A DNA stretch of 64,000 bases, from positions 222,000 through 285,999 of the forward strand of contig JADBKP010000006.1 in the NCBI GenBank assembly GCA_014896315.1. The letters run 5' to 3'. A program made the translations under genes and the position numbers. Below the pieces are notes generated by a model, which was not told the DNA's origin, ran no database searches, and saw only the letters and a list, made by a program, of their open reading frames with translations. The stretch comes from Limnochordales bacterium (GTDB lineage Bacteria > Bacillota > Limnochordia > Limnochordales > DUMU01). Shown one piece after another: positions 44,006 to 52,727 of this stretch (positions within the stretch are counted from its first letter, which is position 1; each line of letters begins with the position of its first letter).

Positions 44006-45406
44006 TCAACCGATGATAACAGATTCCTCCGGATAATGAACTGCCACCTGCCGTTCACGCCCGGCCAGAGCCATGGCAAAGGTAAGCGGTCCCACTCTGC
44101 CCAGGAACATCGTCATGATGATTAACAGGCGTCCTGCAGCACTCAGCTGCGGAGTGATACCGGTGGAAAGCCCCACGGTACCAAAGGCCGAGGTAGTTTC
44201 GAAAAGCAGCTGTATGAACTCGAACCGGCTGCCTTCTGTGATGGTGAGCAGAATCGTCACCGTCACGATCAAGGCCAGTCCCATGAAAGCGACAGCCAGC
44301 GCCCGATCCAGGATGCCTCGTGCCAGGCGTCGTTCGCGGATGGTCACCTCGTCATAACCCCGGATGGTGGACCAGATCCCGGACACGATTGCAGCAAAGG
44401 TGCTGGTCTTGATACCACCACCTGTCGATGCTGGAGAAGCACCAATATACATCAAAATCACGAGCAAAAAGAGTGTACCTTCGCCCAGCGCCCCGATAGG
44501 CACCGAGTTAAAACCGGCCGTACGCGGTACGGCGGCCTGGAAAAACGCGTTCAGCAGCTTGTAGGGAAAACTCAGGTGGCCCAGAGTTTCCGGATTTGCT
44601 GCCTCAAGCAGCAATATAGCCAGAGTGCCGACCACCAGCAAAACCAAGGTGGTTACCAGCACCACCTGCGTATGGAGGAAGAGCCTGCCTTCTCCTCGCT
44701 CCTCTGCTCGATCGCGCTGCCTTGCCCGGAAAAGGCGACGGTGAAGATCGAAAATCACCGGGAAACCGATTCCGCCCACTATGAGGAGGCCGGCCACCAC
44801 CAGAAGAACAAGCGGGTCGGTTTGGAAATCGAGAAAGCTCCTGTAGTTTCCCATAAGATCAAAACCGGCGTTGTTGAAGGCCGAAATGGCGTGAAAGAGG
44901 GCGAAATAAAGACCCTTTGTCCATCCCCAGATCGGGACGAAGCGGATGGCAAGCAAGAGGGTACCCACGCACTCCACAATCAGGGTGGTTATCAGAACAA
45001 ACCGGGTCAGCCGCACCACGCCTCTGAGCGTCTCCTGGTTCAAGGACTGTTGCAGGAGTATCCGTTCTCGTAAGGTTATGCGCCGGCCGAGGATCAGGGC
45101 AAGGCTGGCCGCACTGGCAATCCCTAATCCCCCCACCTGAATCAGCCCCATGATCACCACCTGGCCGAATGTGGAAAACCGCGTCCCCGTATCCACGACC
45201 ACCAGACCGGTGACGCAGACCGCGGAGGTGGCGGTAAAGAGGGCGTTCAAAAAACCGATGGACTCACCATTGCTACTGCTGATGGGAAGTGTTAGCAAAA
45301 GTGCGCCAAGCAGGATAACTCCGGCGAAGGCTGCCACAATGATGCGAGGTGGTGACCACTTCACGAAGGGCCACCGCGACCTTTCATAGTGTTCTTCCTT
45401 AACCAC
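44006..45406 (-). CDS. ktrB: KtrB/TrkH-type potassium uptake subunit
   Basis: Ion-conducting membrane subunit with four pore repeats. Selectivity-filter glycines are seen in TSAVCVTGLVVVDT, ISAFNNAGFDLM, VPRTAGFNSVPIGA and TSAFGTVGLSTGI; the gating loop between is rich in Gly and Ser (GASPASTGGGIKTSTFAAI). Length 466 from a GTG 11 bases after GGAAGG; other starts are possible within 28 codons. A KtrA/TrkA cytoplasmic gating partner should exist, but none lies within the window. It is separated from the ABC genes by 93 bases. Confidence 0.93.
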   Translation of the reverse strand: MVKEEHYERSRWPFVKWSPPRIIVAAFAGVILLGALLLTLPISSSNGESIGFLNALFTATSAVCVTGLVVVDTGTRFSTFGQVVIMGLIQVGGLGIASAASLALILGRRITLRERILLQQSLNQETLRGVVRLTRFVLITTLIVECVGTLLLAIRFVPIWGWTKGLYFALFHAISAFNNAGFDLMGNYRSFLDFQTDPLVLLVVAGLLIVGGIGFPVIFDLHRRLFRARQRDRAEERGEGRLFLHTQVVLVTTLVLLVVGTLAILLLEAANPETLGHLSFPYKLLNAFFQAAVPRTAGFNSVPIGALGEGTLFLLVILMYIGASPASTGGGIKTSTFAAIVSGIWSTIRGYDEVTIRERRLARGILDRALAVAFMGLALIVTVTILLTITEGSRFEFIQLLFETTSAFGTVGLSTGITPQLSAAGRLLIIMTMFLGRVGPLTFAMALAGRERQVAVHYPEESVIIG

Positions 45407-45608
45407 GACGAGACGCACCTTCCTTGCTGAACTCCACCATAGCACGACACCTGTGCCCCTGCAACCTAACCCCGGTCCTGCACTCATGTTCGCGAACCGG
45501 CGGCATAGGCTGTTGCTGAGATGGTAACCTGTGCACTGGCACCGTGATGGTTAACACCCCGGCTGCCGCTTTGCCGGCCAGCAGCCGGAAATGGAAAGGA
45601 GACCGCCC

Positions 45609-47018
45609 GTGGGGCCTGCTACGCCCTCACTCCATGCGGGATTCCCCACCTATCGTTACCGGCGCCACCTGCCCAATCTCTTTCTAGCCGCGCTGGTCAT
45701 CCTCCTTGCCCTGCTCCTCATGAGGTATCCGGATACGGGGGTTGAGGCAGCTAAGGAAGGCTTGCGCATATTCCTGGAGATTGTTTTTCCCTCGCTACTT
45801 CCTTTCTTCATCCTTTCTGAGTTTTTCCTGGCCCTCGGCGTCGTGCACTTTCTCGGCGTACTTCTTGAACCGCTGATGCGACCTCTCTTTAACGTGCCGG
45901 GAGTCGGCGCCTTCGCACTGTCAATGGGGCTCGCCGCCGGCTACCCCATGGATGCGGTCATCACGGCCCGTTTTCGCCAGCAGGGCATGTGTTCACGAGA
46001 GGAAGGGGAACGACTCTTAGCTTTCACCAACACCGCCGACCCTCTCTTCATCCTGGGGGCGGTGGCAGTTGGCATGTTCGGCCGGGCTGACCTGGGCGTA
46101 CTGCTGGCCATCGCCCATTACCTCTCCGCCTTCTCGGTCGGTTTCATCTTCCGCTTCTACGGCCGAGAGAAAGGGCGACCGCAGCGCGGGGCCAGATTAC
46201 CCGCCCGCGTCCAGCGCGCAGGGGAATCCTCCCGGCACTCCGTTGTTGGCTGGCTGCGGCGGGCTGTGCGGGCCATGCAGCAAGCCCGCCGGGACGATGG
46301 GCGCACGCTAGGGGCTCTGCTCAACGATTCGGTGCAAGAATCCGTCAGCACTCTGTGGCGGATTGGTGGGTTCATCATGTTCTTCGCAGTGCTCTCAGCG
46401 CTGCTGCTCAGAAGCGGTCTGCTCTCGCGGATAGCCTGGCCGGTGGCCATGATCCTCCGCCTTGTTGGTATCGACCCGCAACTTGCCCCCCCTACCCTGG
46501 CCGGGGTCCTGGAACTTGACATTGGCACAGCCCAGGCAGCCGCCACCCAAAGCACCCTGACGGACAGGCTGATCGTTGCCAGCGCCATCATCGCCTGGAG
46601 CGGCCTGTCCGTACACGGACAGGTGGCCAGTATAATCCACGCGACGGATTTGCGCATGGGGCCCTACGTGGTGGCCCGGTTGCTGCACGCTCTCCTGGCC
46701 GCCATCTACACGTCAATAGCATGCCTCTTCTTCCCGCAGGCCGTAGCCACCTTCAGCCAGATAGGCTTGGTGCCACAACTCTCCCTTACGCAATCATTGT
46801 TGGCGAGCCTGGCTAGCTGGAGGCAGTGGCCTGCCCTCCTCTTCGCCACCCCCCACCTGGCGTTCGCAGCTTTAACACTGCTCGCGATGGCCGGCTGGAG
46901 GAGGCGCTCGCAACCACCTTCACCGGTTCGACCCCGCCGTCAATCTGCAGCACGATCGGCAGCCTCTCCATCACGAGACCGGACCGCCCCAAGCCGGTCC
47001 TCTGCACTTACCCCATAA
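45609..47018 (+). CDS. ylbJ: Sporulation integral membrane protein YlbJ
   Basis: A 469-residue nucleoside-recognition (Gate) domain membrane protein needed for spore cortex formation in Bacillus. Hydrophobic segments include LFLAALVILLALLLM and FPSLLPFFILSEFFLALGVV. Gate-type motifs are ALSMGLAAGYPMDAVITARF, LLAFTNTADPLFILGAVAVG and GVLELDIGTAQAAATQS. A basic loop (about 190-250) divides the two halves and a Ser/Arg/Pro-rich tail follows the last helix. The GTG lies six bases after AGGAGA; an ATG six codons earlier is less well placed. An 8-bp stem (45559-45566 with 45581-45588) sits just before the ribosome site. Confidence 0.88.
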   Translation: MGPATPSLHAGFPTYRYRRHLPNLFLAALVILLALLLMRYPDTGVEAAKEGLRIFLEIVFPSLLPFFILSEFFLALGVVHFLGVLLEPLMRPLFNVPGVGAFALSMGLAAGYPMDAVITARFRQQGMCSREEGERLLAFTNTADPLFILGAVAVGMFGRADLGVLLAIAHYLSAFSVGFIFRFYGREKGRPQRGARLPARVQRAGESSRHSVVGWLRRAVRAMQQARRDDGRTLGALLNDSVQESVSTLWRIGGFIMFFAVLSALLLRSGLLSRIAWPVAMILRLVGIDPQLAPPTLAGVLELDIGTAQAAATQSTLTDRLIVASAIIAWSGLSVHGQVASIIHATDLRMGPYVVARLLHALLAAIYTSIACLFFPQAVATFSQIGLVPQLSLTQSLLASLASWRQWPALLFATPHLAFAALTLLAMAGWRRRSQPPSPVRPRRQSAARSAASPSRDRTAPSRSSALTP

Positions 47019-47095
47019 CGTTTCAAAAAAACAAGCGACCGACGCACGGCAGGATTTTACCGGTTCGACAGCCAATCTCTCCCAAGGAGGCGGCC

Positions 47096-47941
47096 ATGCG
47101 CGAAGGAGGAACCTGCGTGCTGTTCTTGACCACTGCCGGTGGGCTCATAGTTTCAATACTGGCCCTGGTGATATCGGTTATACTCGAGGGCGGTGGAGGA
47201 GCCGGCCTATTCAGTCTCGCCGCGTTGACGATTGTCCTGGGGGGCACCGCCGGCGCCACGATTATGAGCCACGGCGTCGCGGAATTGCGCCGGCTACCCC
47301 GTGTCACTCTTCTCGCATTTGGCAAAGGCCTTCAAGACCGCCGGGCAACCGCCCGCCTGCTGCTTGAGCTTGCCGAGCTAGTCCGACGCCACGGAGTCCT
47401 TGCCCTAGAGGATCGGGTCCGCGAGATTAAGGATCCTTATTTCAAGCAAGCTTTAAGCATGCTCATAGATGGGACGGACTCGCAAGGAATCGAGTCCTTT
47501 CTGCAGACTGAAGCACAGATCTACCGCGAACAAGTAGAACATTCTGCGCAGGTTTTCCAGACAGCCGGTGGCTATGCTCCAACCATGGGGATTATCGGTA
47601 CCGTCATGGGGCTTGTTCACGTGCTTGGGAACCTCTCTGAACCTGACAAACTGGGCGGAGCCATAGCCACGGCCTTCCTGGCCACTTTCTACGGCGTTGC
47701 CTCTGCCAACCTGATCTGGTTGCCGCTAGCAAACAAGATCAGGGCGGTCGCCGCGGAAGTACTTCTTTACCGGCGTATGGTTGCCGAAGCGGTTCTCGCA
47801 ATCCAGAGAGGTGAACCCAAGATGCTGCTGGAGGAAAGACTAGCCCTCTATGCAGGACCGCATCTGGCAGAGAGTGCCGACGAAACCGCGGAGGGCAGCA
47901 ACAAAGCCCAGCCAGCCGGCGTCCGTTCGGCCGCCAAGTGA
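47096..47941 (+). CDS. motA: Flagellar stator protein MotA
   Basis: Proton or sodium channel component of the flagellar motor. Four membrane segments: TTAGGLIVSILALVISVI, FSLAALTIVLGGTAGATIM, a third with GGYAPTMGIIGTVMGLVHVL and a fourth with FLATFYGVASANLIWLPLAN, the MotA/TolQ/ExbB signature. The cytoplasmic loop between segments two and three carries the charged rotor-contact region. Length 281. The ATG follows AAGGAGGCGGCC. It precedes motB, whose frame it overlaps or nearly touches. Confidence 0.93.
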   Translation: MREGGTCVLFLTTAGGLIVSILALVISVILEGGGGAGLFSLAALTIVLGGTAGATIMSHGVAELRRLPRVTLLAFGKGLQDRRATARLLLELAELVRRHGVLALEDRVREIKDPYFKQALSMLIDGTDSQGIESFLQTEAQIYREQVEHSAQVFQTAGGYAPTMGIIGTVMGLVHVLGNLSEPDKLGGAIATAFLATFYGVASANLIWLPLANKIRAVAAEVLLYRRMVAEAVLAIQRGEPKMLLEERLALYAGPHLAESADETAEGSNKAQPAGVRSAAK

Positions 47942-47976
47942 ACGAGCTGAAGCAATTAACGAGGAGGCAGGAAAGA

Positions 47977-48789
47977 GTGGAGCGTTCCGGTTGGAGCAAC
48001 CTGGGGCACGCGGACCGCAGCGAACACTCAGGCAGTTCCCACGACGGCGGTGGCGGCCTTCGCTGGTTGCTCACCTATGCGGACCTGATCACCCTGCTGA
48101 TGGCCTTCTTCATCATTATGTACGCCATGTCCCGGCTCGACCTGCAAAAGTACCAGAAGCTGGCACACTCACTCTATATGACCCTGGGTGGCGGCGGATC
48201 TGGCCTGGGTGGACCTGGAGGCGGAGGTGGAGGCGGAGGCACAGGGGCCGGCTACGGGAGCGGCACAGCGCCCGCCCCTGAGATGTCAGGAACTGCGCAG
48301 CTGGATGCACGCTGGCAGTACCTGACATCGCGACTTGAGCGGGTGGCCAGGCATCTCCAGGCCTCGGGATTAGTACACATCCGTGTAGCCGACGAGGGAC
48401 TGGCGGTGGTAGTTTCCGACCAGGTTCTCTTTGCCTCTGCCCGGGCCGAACTCGAACCGGAAGCCAGACAGTTCCTGCAGCAGCTTGCTCCCGTGTTGAA
48501 GACCATTCCCAATGCGATCCAGATTCGCGGGCATACCGACGACCGTCCCATACAGACCCGGGAGTTTCCGTCCAACTGGGAGCTATCGTTGGCCAGGGCG
48601 GTCAACGTCTTGCGTTTTCTGGCTGAACACGGCGTGCCCGGAGAGAGGTTATCGGCGGCGGGCTTTGGACCAACCCAGCCGGTTGCCAGCAATGATACGC
48701 CCGAGGGCAGGGCTCGCAACCGGCGGGTTGAGATCGTCATCCTCCAGCTACCTGCAGGCGACGAGACCACAGCTTCCGGCCAGGATTGA
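47977..48789 (+). CDS. motB: Flagellar stator protein MotB
   Basis: Peptidoglycan-anchored stator subunit. LLTYADLITLLMAFFIIMYA is the single membrane helix with the ion-binding Asp; the C-terminal OmpA-like domain has IQIRGHTDDRPIQTREFPSN and SNDTPEGRARNRRVEIVIL. Between them lies an unusually Gly-rich linker (nucleotides about 48187-48260). A GTG preceded by GAGGAGGCAGGAAAGA gives 270 residues; another GTG 13 codons earlier overlaps the motA stop but has no ribosome site. No other flagellar gene is nearby. Confidence 0.92.
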   Translation: MERSGWSNLGHADRSEHSGSSHDGGGGLRWLLTYADLITLLMAFFIIMYAMSRLDLQKYQKLAHSLYMTLGGGGSGLGGPGGGGGGGGTGAGYGSGTAPAPEMSGTAQLDARWQYLTSRLERVARHLQASGLVHIRVADEGLAVVVSDQVLFASARAELEPEARQFLQQLAPVLKTIPNAIQIRGHTDDRPIQTREFPSNWELSLARAVNVLRFLAEHGVPGERLSAAGFGPTQPVASNDTPEGRARNRRVEIVILQLPAGDETTASGQD

Positions 48790-48792
48790 TCA

Positions 48793-49353
48793 CTATCCCT
48801 TCCACTCCGTCTCACTCATCCCTGCAAGCCGGTTGACGCTGCGAGCCAGCACGAAGAGGTAGTCGGACAACCTGTTCAGGTAGCTTATGATCCACGTATC
48901 TACCGGCCTTGTGCAACGCAGGCTTATGACCCGCCGTTCAGCCCGGCGGCAAACACTGCGGGCAACATGGAGGCGAGCGGCCGCTTCATGCCCGCCGAGA
49001 AGTATGAACGAATGCAGCGGCGGCAGATTGATCTCCAGTTCGTCTATCCACGCCTCCAGGCGCGCCACCTCTGCCGGCCCGACGCGACGGGCTGTGCTAG
49101 CCGGTATGGTTCCGGCTGGATCTGCCAGCGCGGCTCCAATGGTGAGCAGATCGCCCTGAATCTGGAGAAGCTGCATCTGCCAGGAAGGTGACGGCTCGGG
49201 AAGCTCGCAGAGAGCCACCCGGGAAAGCCCCAGCCAGCTTCCCAGTTCGTCCAGGGCGCCGCATGCCTCAACGTGCGGATCGTCCTTGGGAACCCTGCTA
49301 CCATCAAGCAGGGAGGTCATTCCTGTGTCACCCGTTCGTGTATATATGTGCAT
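48793..49353 (-). CDS. Cob(I)alamin adenosyltransferase, PduO type
   Basis: Transfers adenosyl from ATP to cob(I)alamin, giving coenzyme B12. IYTRTGDTGMTSLLDGSRVP is the N-terminal ATP loop, LGGHEAAARLHVARSVCRRA carries the Arg residues of the active site and YLNRLSDYLFVLAR is the C-terminal signature. Length 186. The ATG follows GGAGGGGGTATC. It ends three bases from the convergent motB stop. No cobalamin riboswitch is seen in the 167 bases upstream. Confidence 0.93.
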   Translation of the reverse strand: MHIYTRTGDTGMTSLLDGSRVPKDDPHVEACGALDELGSWLGLSRVALCELPEPSPSWQMQLLQIQGDLLTIGAALADPAGTIPASTARRVGPAEVARLEAWIDELEINLPPLHSFILLGGHEAAARLHVARSVCRRAERRVISLRCTRPVDTWIISYLNRLSDYLFVLARSVNRLAGMSETEWKG

Positions 49354-49398
49354 GATACCCCCTCCGATCTTCTCCTTTCGCAGGCCGACGGCGATCTT

Positions 49399-49435
49399 CC
49401 TGCCCGCCTGTCCCGCAGGCAGTCGCCCTGCCTGA
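49399..49435. repeat. Palindromic CCTGCC/GGCAGG-type element
   Basis: Several nested inverted repeats of GCCTG and CAGGC lie between the divergent adenosyltransferase and ilvE genes. It resembles small dispersed palindromes seen in many bacterial genomes. Only one copy is obvious here, so a repeat family is not proven. Confidence 0.3.
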
Positions 49436-49520
49436 GAAGGAGTTCTTTCACCGGGCGAGAATGTACACGGATAAACTTTCACCGTCTAATCTATCGGCAC
49501 GCAAGGGGAGGCCAAACTTC

Positions 49521-50402
49521 ATGGGTTTGCTTGTCTATCTCGACGGCCGGTTGGTCCCGGAAGAGGAGGCCAAAATCTCCATCTTTGATCACGGCCTGCT
49601 ATACGGTGACGGGGTCTTTGAGGGTATCCGTCTGTACTCCGGGCGCATTTTTCGCCTGGAACAGCATCTCGAACGCCTTTACGAGTCCGCCGCCTCCATC
49701 CGGCTTAACATTCCCATGACACGGGAGGAGTTCAAGCAGGCGATCATCGAGACCGTAAGGGCGAACAAACTGCAGGACGGCTACATCCGTCCGGTGGTCA
49801 CGCGAGGAGTTGGTGATCTCGGGCTCGATCCGGTTCGCTGTCCCCGCCCCACCGTCTTCATCATCGCCTCTACTATCCAGCTTTACCCAGAATCCCTTTA
49901 CGAGAACGGACTGCGTATCGGCACCGTGTCAACCCGAAAGAATGCGCCCGACTCTCTCAACCCGCGGATCAAGTCGCTCAATTACCTCAACAACATCCTC
50001 GCCAAGCTCGAGGCAAACAACGCCGGCTTTGCCGAAGCACTTATGCTCAACCATCAAGGCTACGTTGCCGAATGCGCCGCCGACAACATCTTTGCGGTAC
50101 GTCGGGGAGCCGTGCTGACACCGCCTACCTACGTTGGGGCGCTGGCAGGCATCACTCGTCAGGTGGTACTGGAGCTGGCACCTGGCCTCGGCTATCAGGC
50201 GACCGAAGCGGTTCTTACCCTGCACGATCTGTATACGGCCGACGAGGTCTTCCTGACCGGCACCGCCGCAGAGATCGTGCCCGTGGTAGAGATTGACGGC
50301 CGAACCATCGGTTCGGGGAAGCCAGGTCCTGTCACTCGCCGTCTGCGTGCCGCCTTCCGTGAACTCACCCAGCGCGAGGGAACGCCGGTATACTCTTCGT
50401 GA
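49521..50402 (+). CDS. ilvE: Branched-chain amino acid aminotransferase
   Basis: Class IV PLP aminotransferase for the last step of valine, leucine and isoleucine synthesis. ISIFDHGLLYGDGVFEGIRL is the N-terminal motif, the Schiff-base Lys is in PRIKSLNYLNNILAKLEAN, and ALMLNHQGYVAECAADNIF and EVFLTGTAAEIVPVVEIDGR are the C-terminal signatures. Length 293. The ATG follows GGGGAGGCCAAACTTC. D-amino-acid transaminase and aminodeoxychorismate lyase share the fold, but the KSLNYLNN motif favours IlvE. Confidence 0.92.
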   Translation: MGLLVYLDGRLVPEEEAKISIFDHGLLYGDGVFEGIRLYSGRIFRLEQHLERLYESAASIRLNIPMTREEFKQAIIETVRANKLQDGYIRPVVTRGVGDLGLDPVRCPRPTVFIIASTIQLYPESLYENGLRIGTVSTRKNAPDSLNPRIKSLNYLNNILAKLEANNAGFAEALMLNHQGYVAECAADNIFAVRRGAVLTPPTYVGALAGITRQVVLELAPGLGYQATEAVLTLHDLYTADEVFLTGTAAEIVPVVEIDGRTIGSGKPGPVTRRLRAAFRELTQREGTPVYSS

Positions 50403-50499
50403 TTAGCGGGCATTCCACTCTCTGTAGGGCCCGGCATCCGGCCATAATACCCCTTCTCGGGTACCTGCCGGTCTGCCCAGGCCCTACAGGGAGGCCGGC

Positions 50500-51951
50500 A
50501 TGTTGGAATGGTTTGTTCTCACAATCGGGCTGATCGCCCTTACCATCGGAGCTGCTCTGGCGGGCAGAGCAAGCATGCACGGTGCGGAGCTCGACAACGA
50601 GGCGGCTGGCCAGCCTGTCTGGCACGACAGCAGGAGAGCAAGGCAACCAGGCTCCCCGGTAGGCGTCCCACCCGACGGGTTCCGGCCTCCGCAGGCGCAG
50701 GCTGCCTGCCTCCGCACAGGCTGGGAGGACTGGTGTTGGGAGCCGGCCAACCTGCACCGTCCCGCCCTGTCAGGTGCTGTCACTCCGGACATTACAGTCT
50801 TGATCCAGGGCGTCCAGGCAACCGTCCCCGTGACACTGCCCCATCCCTGGATCGCAGGTACGGCCCTCCCCATCTCAACGCCCCCGGCATGGTTGTCAAG
50901 CCTAAAGGCAGCAGCGAGCCAGACAAGAGAGCTGCTGCTGTGGCCGTGGCGGGCAGGGAACAAGGACCTACCCGAACAGTTTGCTATCCTCGTCCCGGCC
51001 CGCAAGCTCCCTCGAGTTACCGGCAATCCGGAGGACCCGCGGCTTGCCCTATCATCTCTGGTAATTCTGGATCTTCGGCTTGGCCTGCCACAGAGGCTAC
51101 CACCATCTGCAGATGGGAAGGTATCCCACCGGTCGCGCCGGCGCAGTGAAACAGAGGATACGCTGGCGCAGATCATTCAGAACTTGCGAAGCTGGAGTGG
51201 GGGTGTGCCAGTTCTGGCAGGGATACCGGCCACAAGCGAGCTGGATCTGGAAATCGGCATGCTGGCCAGCACCGGGTTTGACGGAGCGGTGGTCTTTGCC
51301 TCACCGTTTGCCTCCGGCTTACCACTGCCGCTGTCGGGAAGCGAGGTCGGACTGCCGCTCGCCCGGGCTTTAGCCATCGCAGGCGCGGCCCGGGCACGAA
51401 GAGGGCTAAACAAGTGGCCCCTCCTGGTAGCCGGCCCGTTCGTCACACCGGCGGACTGCCTGAAAGCCTTGGCTTTTGGTGTCACCGCAGTCATCCTCGA
51501 CGTCGCCCTGGCCTGGCCCGAGGTGTGCACCTACCAGGAGCAGGGTCAACAGGCCCACGAGCAGGCAGAGATGGAGGTGGATCAGGCGGATGATCTCCTG
51601 GCCAGTACCCTTGCGGGAAACCTTGCCGATTTCAGGCACGAGACCGAATCTCTCTTACGTCTCCTTGGTTGTCGCCGCCTGAGTGAACTGACACCGCAAC
51701 TCCTCACTGCCGTGGGAGAGATCCCCGGACCCCACGAGCCCGACGATTACGTACCACCGCGCACCGCGACCGCCACTCCGACGACCCTGCCACCCTCCGC
51801 CCCTGGCGCAGCCGCGCCGACCCCTTCGCTGGCGTCGCCACCTGGAGCAGCGGATACAGATAGGGGTAGGACGGCTAACCGGGAGTTCGTCCGGCCCCGC
51901 GTTCTTTCTGCGCGACCGCTGCGCCGGATCCGCGTCCTCACCCGGGGATAG
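50500..51951 (+). CDS. Membrane-anchored protein with a degenerate glutamate-synthase-like (FMN) domain
   Basis: I do not recognise this gene with certainty. A 483-residue product begins with one membrane helix (FVLTIGLIALTIGAALAG, residues 5-22). Residues about 210-400 read like the end of the TIM-barrel FMN domain of glutamate synthase: VPVLAGIPATSELDLEIGML, PLLVAGPFVTPADCLKALAF, then GVTAVILDVAL and HETESLLRLLGCRRLSELTP. The Gly-rich phosphate loop, the conserved catalytic-loop Lys and the 3Fe-4S cysteines of GltB are not visible. The first 200 residues are low in recognisable motifs and the C-terminal 80 are Pro/Ala/Thr-rich, ending very basic. Bacillus YerD is a comparable membrane-anchored GltS-like protein. 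The ATG follows GGGAGGCCGGC. Function unknown. Confidence 0.55.
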   Translation: MLEWFVLTIGLIALTIGAALAGRASMHGAELDNEAAGQPVWHDSRRARQPGSPVGVPPDGFRPPQAQAACLRTGWEDWCWEPANLHRPALSGAVTPDITVLIQGVQATVPVTLPHPWIAGTALPISTPPAWLSSLKAAASQTRELLLWPWRAGNKDLPEQFAILVPARKLPRVTGNPEDPRLALSSLVILDLRLGLPQRLPPSADGKVSHRSRRRSETEDTLAQIIQNLRSWSGGVPVLAGIPATSELDLEIGMLASTGFDGAVVFASPFASGLPLPLSGSEVGLPLARALAIAGAARARRGLNKWPLLVAGPFVTPADCLKALAFGVTAVILDVALAWPEVCTYQEQGQQAHEQAEMEVDQADDLLASTLAGNLADFRHETESLLRLLGCRRLSELTPQLLTAVGEIPGPHEPDDYVPPRTATATPTTLPPSAPGAAAPTPSLASPPGAADTDRGRTANREFVRPRVLSARPLRRIRVLTRG

Positions 51952-51973
51952 GCCCTACCATTGCAGTTGAGGC

Positions 51974-52720
51974 TCAGCCGCGGAAACCCCCGTCGACGCC
52001 GATGATCTGGCCGGTAATGAAGCCTGCCCGCTCAGAGAGCAAGAAGGCAACCAGTTCGGCCACATCCTCGGGACGGCCCAGCCTGCCGAGAGGGGTGGCC
52101 TGCCGCAGCGCCTCGAGCTCCTCCGGGGTGAAACCGGCCAGCATATTCGTCACCACTGCTCCTGGAGCGACGGCGTTTACCGTGATCCCGGCTGAACCCA
52201 CTTCCCGGGCGAGGGCCTTTACAAACCCGACCAGCCCCGCCTTCGTTGCAGAATATACGCTCTCACCGGCAGCACCCAGTTCGCCCCAGACCGAGCCCAG
52301 GTAGATGATACGACCGGAGTGCCGCCGTACCATCCCGGGCAGTACCAGATGGGTGAGCCAGATGGCACTGGTCAAGTTGAGCCGGATTACCCGTTCGAGC
52401 CGCTCCCTGGTCTCGTCGAGCAACAGGGCGTAATCAGCCATGCCCGCCGCATAAACCAGTGCCTCGACCGGCCCGAGAGCAGTCTCGCACATCTTTACCA
52501 GTTGCTCGGGACCGTCCGGCAGCAGGAGGTCCGCCGGTAGTGCGGCTGCGATCCCTCCTACTTCTCGTACGGCGGCAACAATCTCCGCCGCCTGCTCCTT
52601 GTGGGTATGGTAGTGTACGCCGACGAGCCACCCGTCTCGAGCCAGGGAGCTACAGATCGCCCTGCCGATTCCCCCACTCCCGCCAACTACCAGAGCTACA
52701 TGGGTATTCGCATTGTCCAT
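51974..52720 (-). CDS. ymfI: Short-chain dehydrogenase, YmfI-like (EF-P 5-aminopentanone reductase candidate)
   Basis: Classical SDR of 248 residues: NADPH motif ALVVGGSGGIGRAICSSLA, catalytic Ser in IIYLGSVWGELGAAGESVYS and the Tyr-x3-Lys in YSATKAG. The GSVWGELGAAGESVYS block, TNMLAGFTPEELEAL and ITGQIIGVDGGFRG match Bacillus YmfI, which reduces the modification on elongation factor P, more closely than FabG. ymfF and ymfH, its usual neighbours, lie about 32 kb away. A FabG-like 3-oxoacyl-ACP reductase remains possible. It begins seven bases after the ADP-ribosylglycohydrolase stop; the ribosome site is weak. Confidence 0.75.
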   Translation of the reverse strand: MDNANTHVALVVGGSGGIGRAICSSLARDGWLVGVHYHTHKEQAAEIVAAVREVGGIAAALPADLLLPDGPEQLVKMCETALGPVEALVYAAGMADYALLLDETRERLERVIRLNLTSAIWLTHLVLPGMVRRHSGRIIYLGSVWGELGAAGESVYSATKAGLVGFVKALAREVGSAGITVNAVAPGAVVTNMLAGFTPEELEALRQATPLGRLGRPEDVAELVAFLLSERAGFITGQIIGVDGGFRG

Positions 52721-52727
52721 ACCCGCA

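Noticed and set aside
46826..47095. Long N-terminal extension of motA
   Set aside because: It overlaps the ylbJ end in another frame; the ATG at 47096 has a strong ribosome site and gives the normal MotA length.
49354..49520. Cobalamin riboswitch before the adenosyltransferase
   Set aside because: The region is too short and lacks the B12-box consensus.
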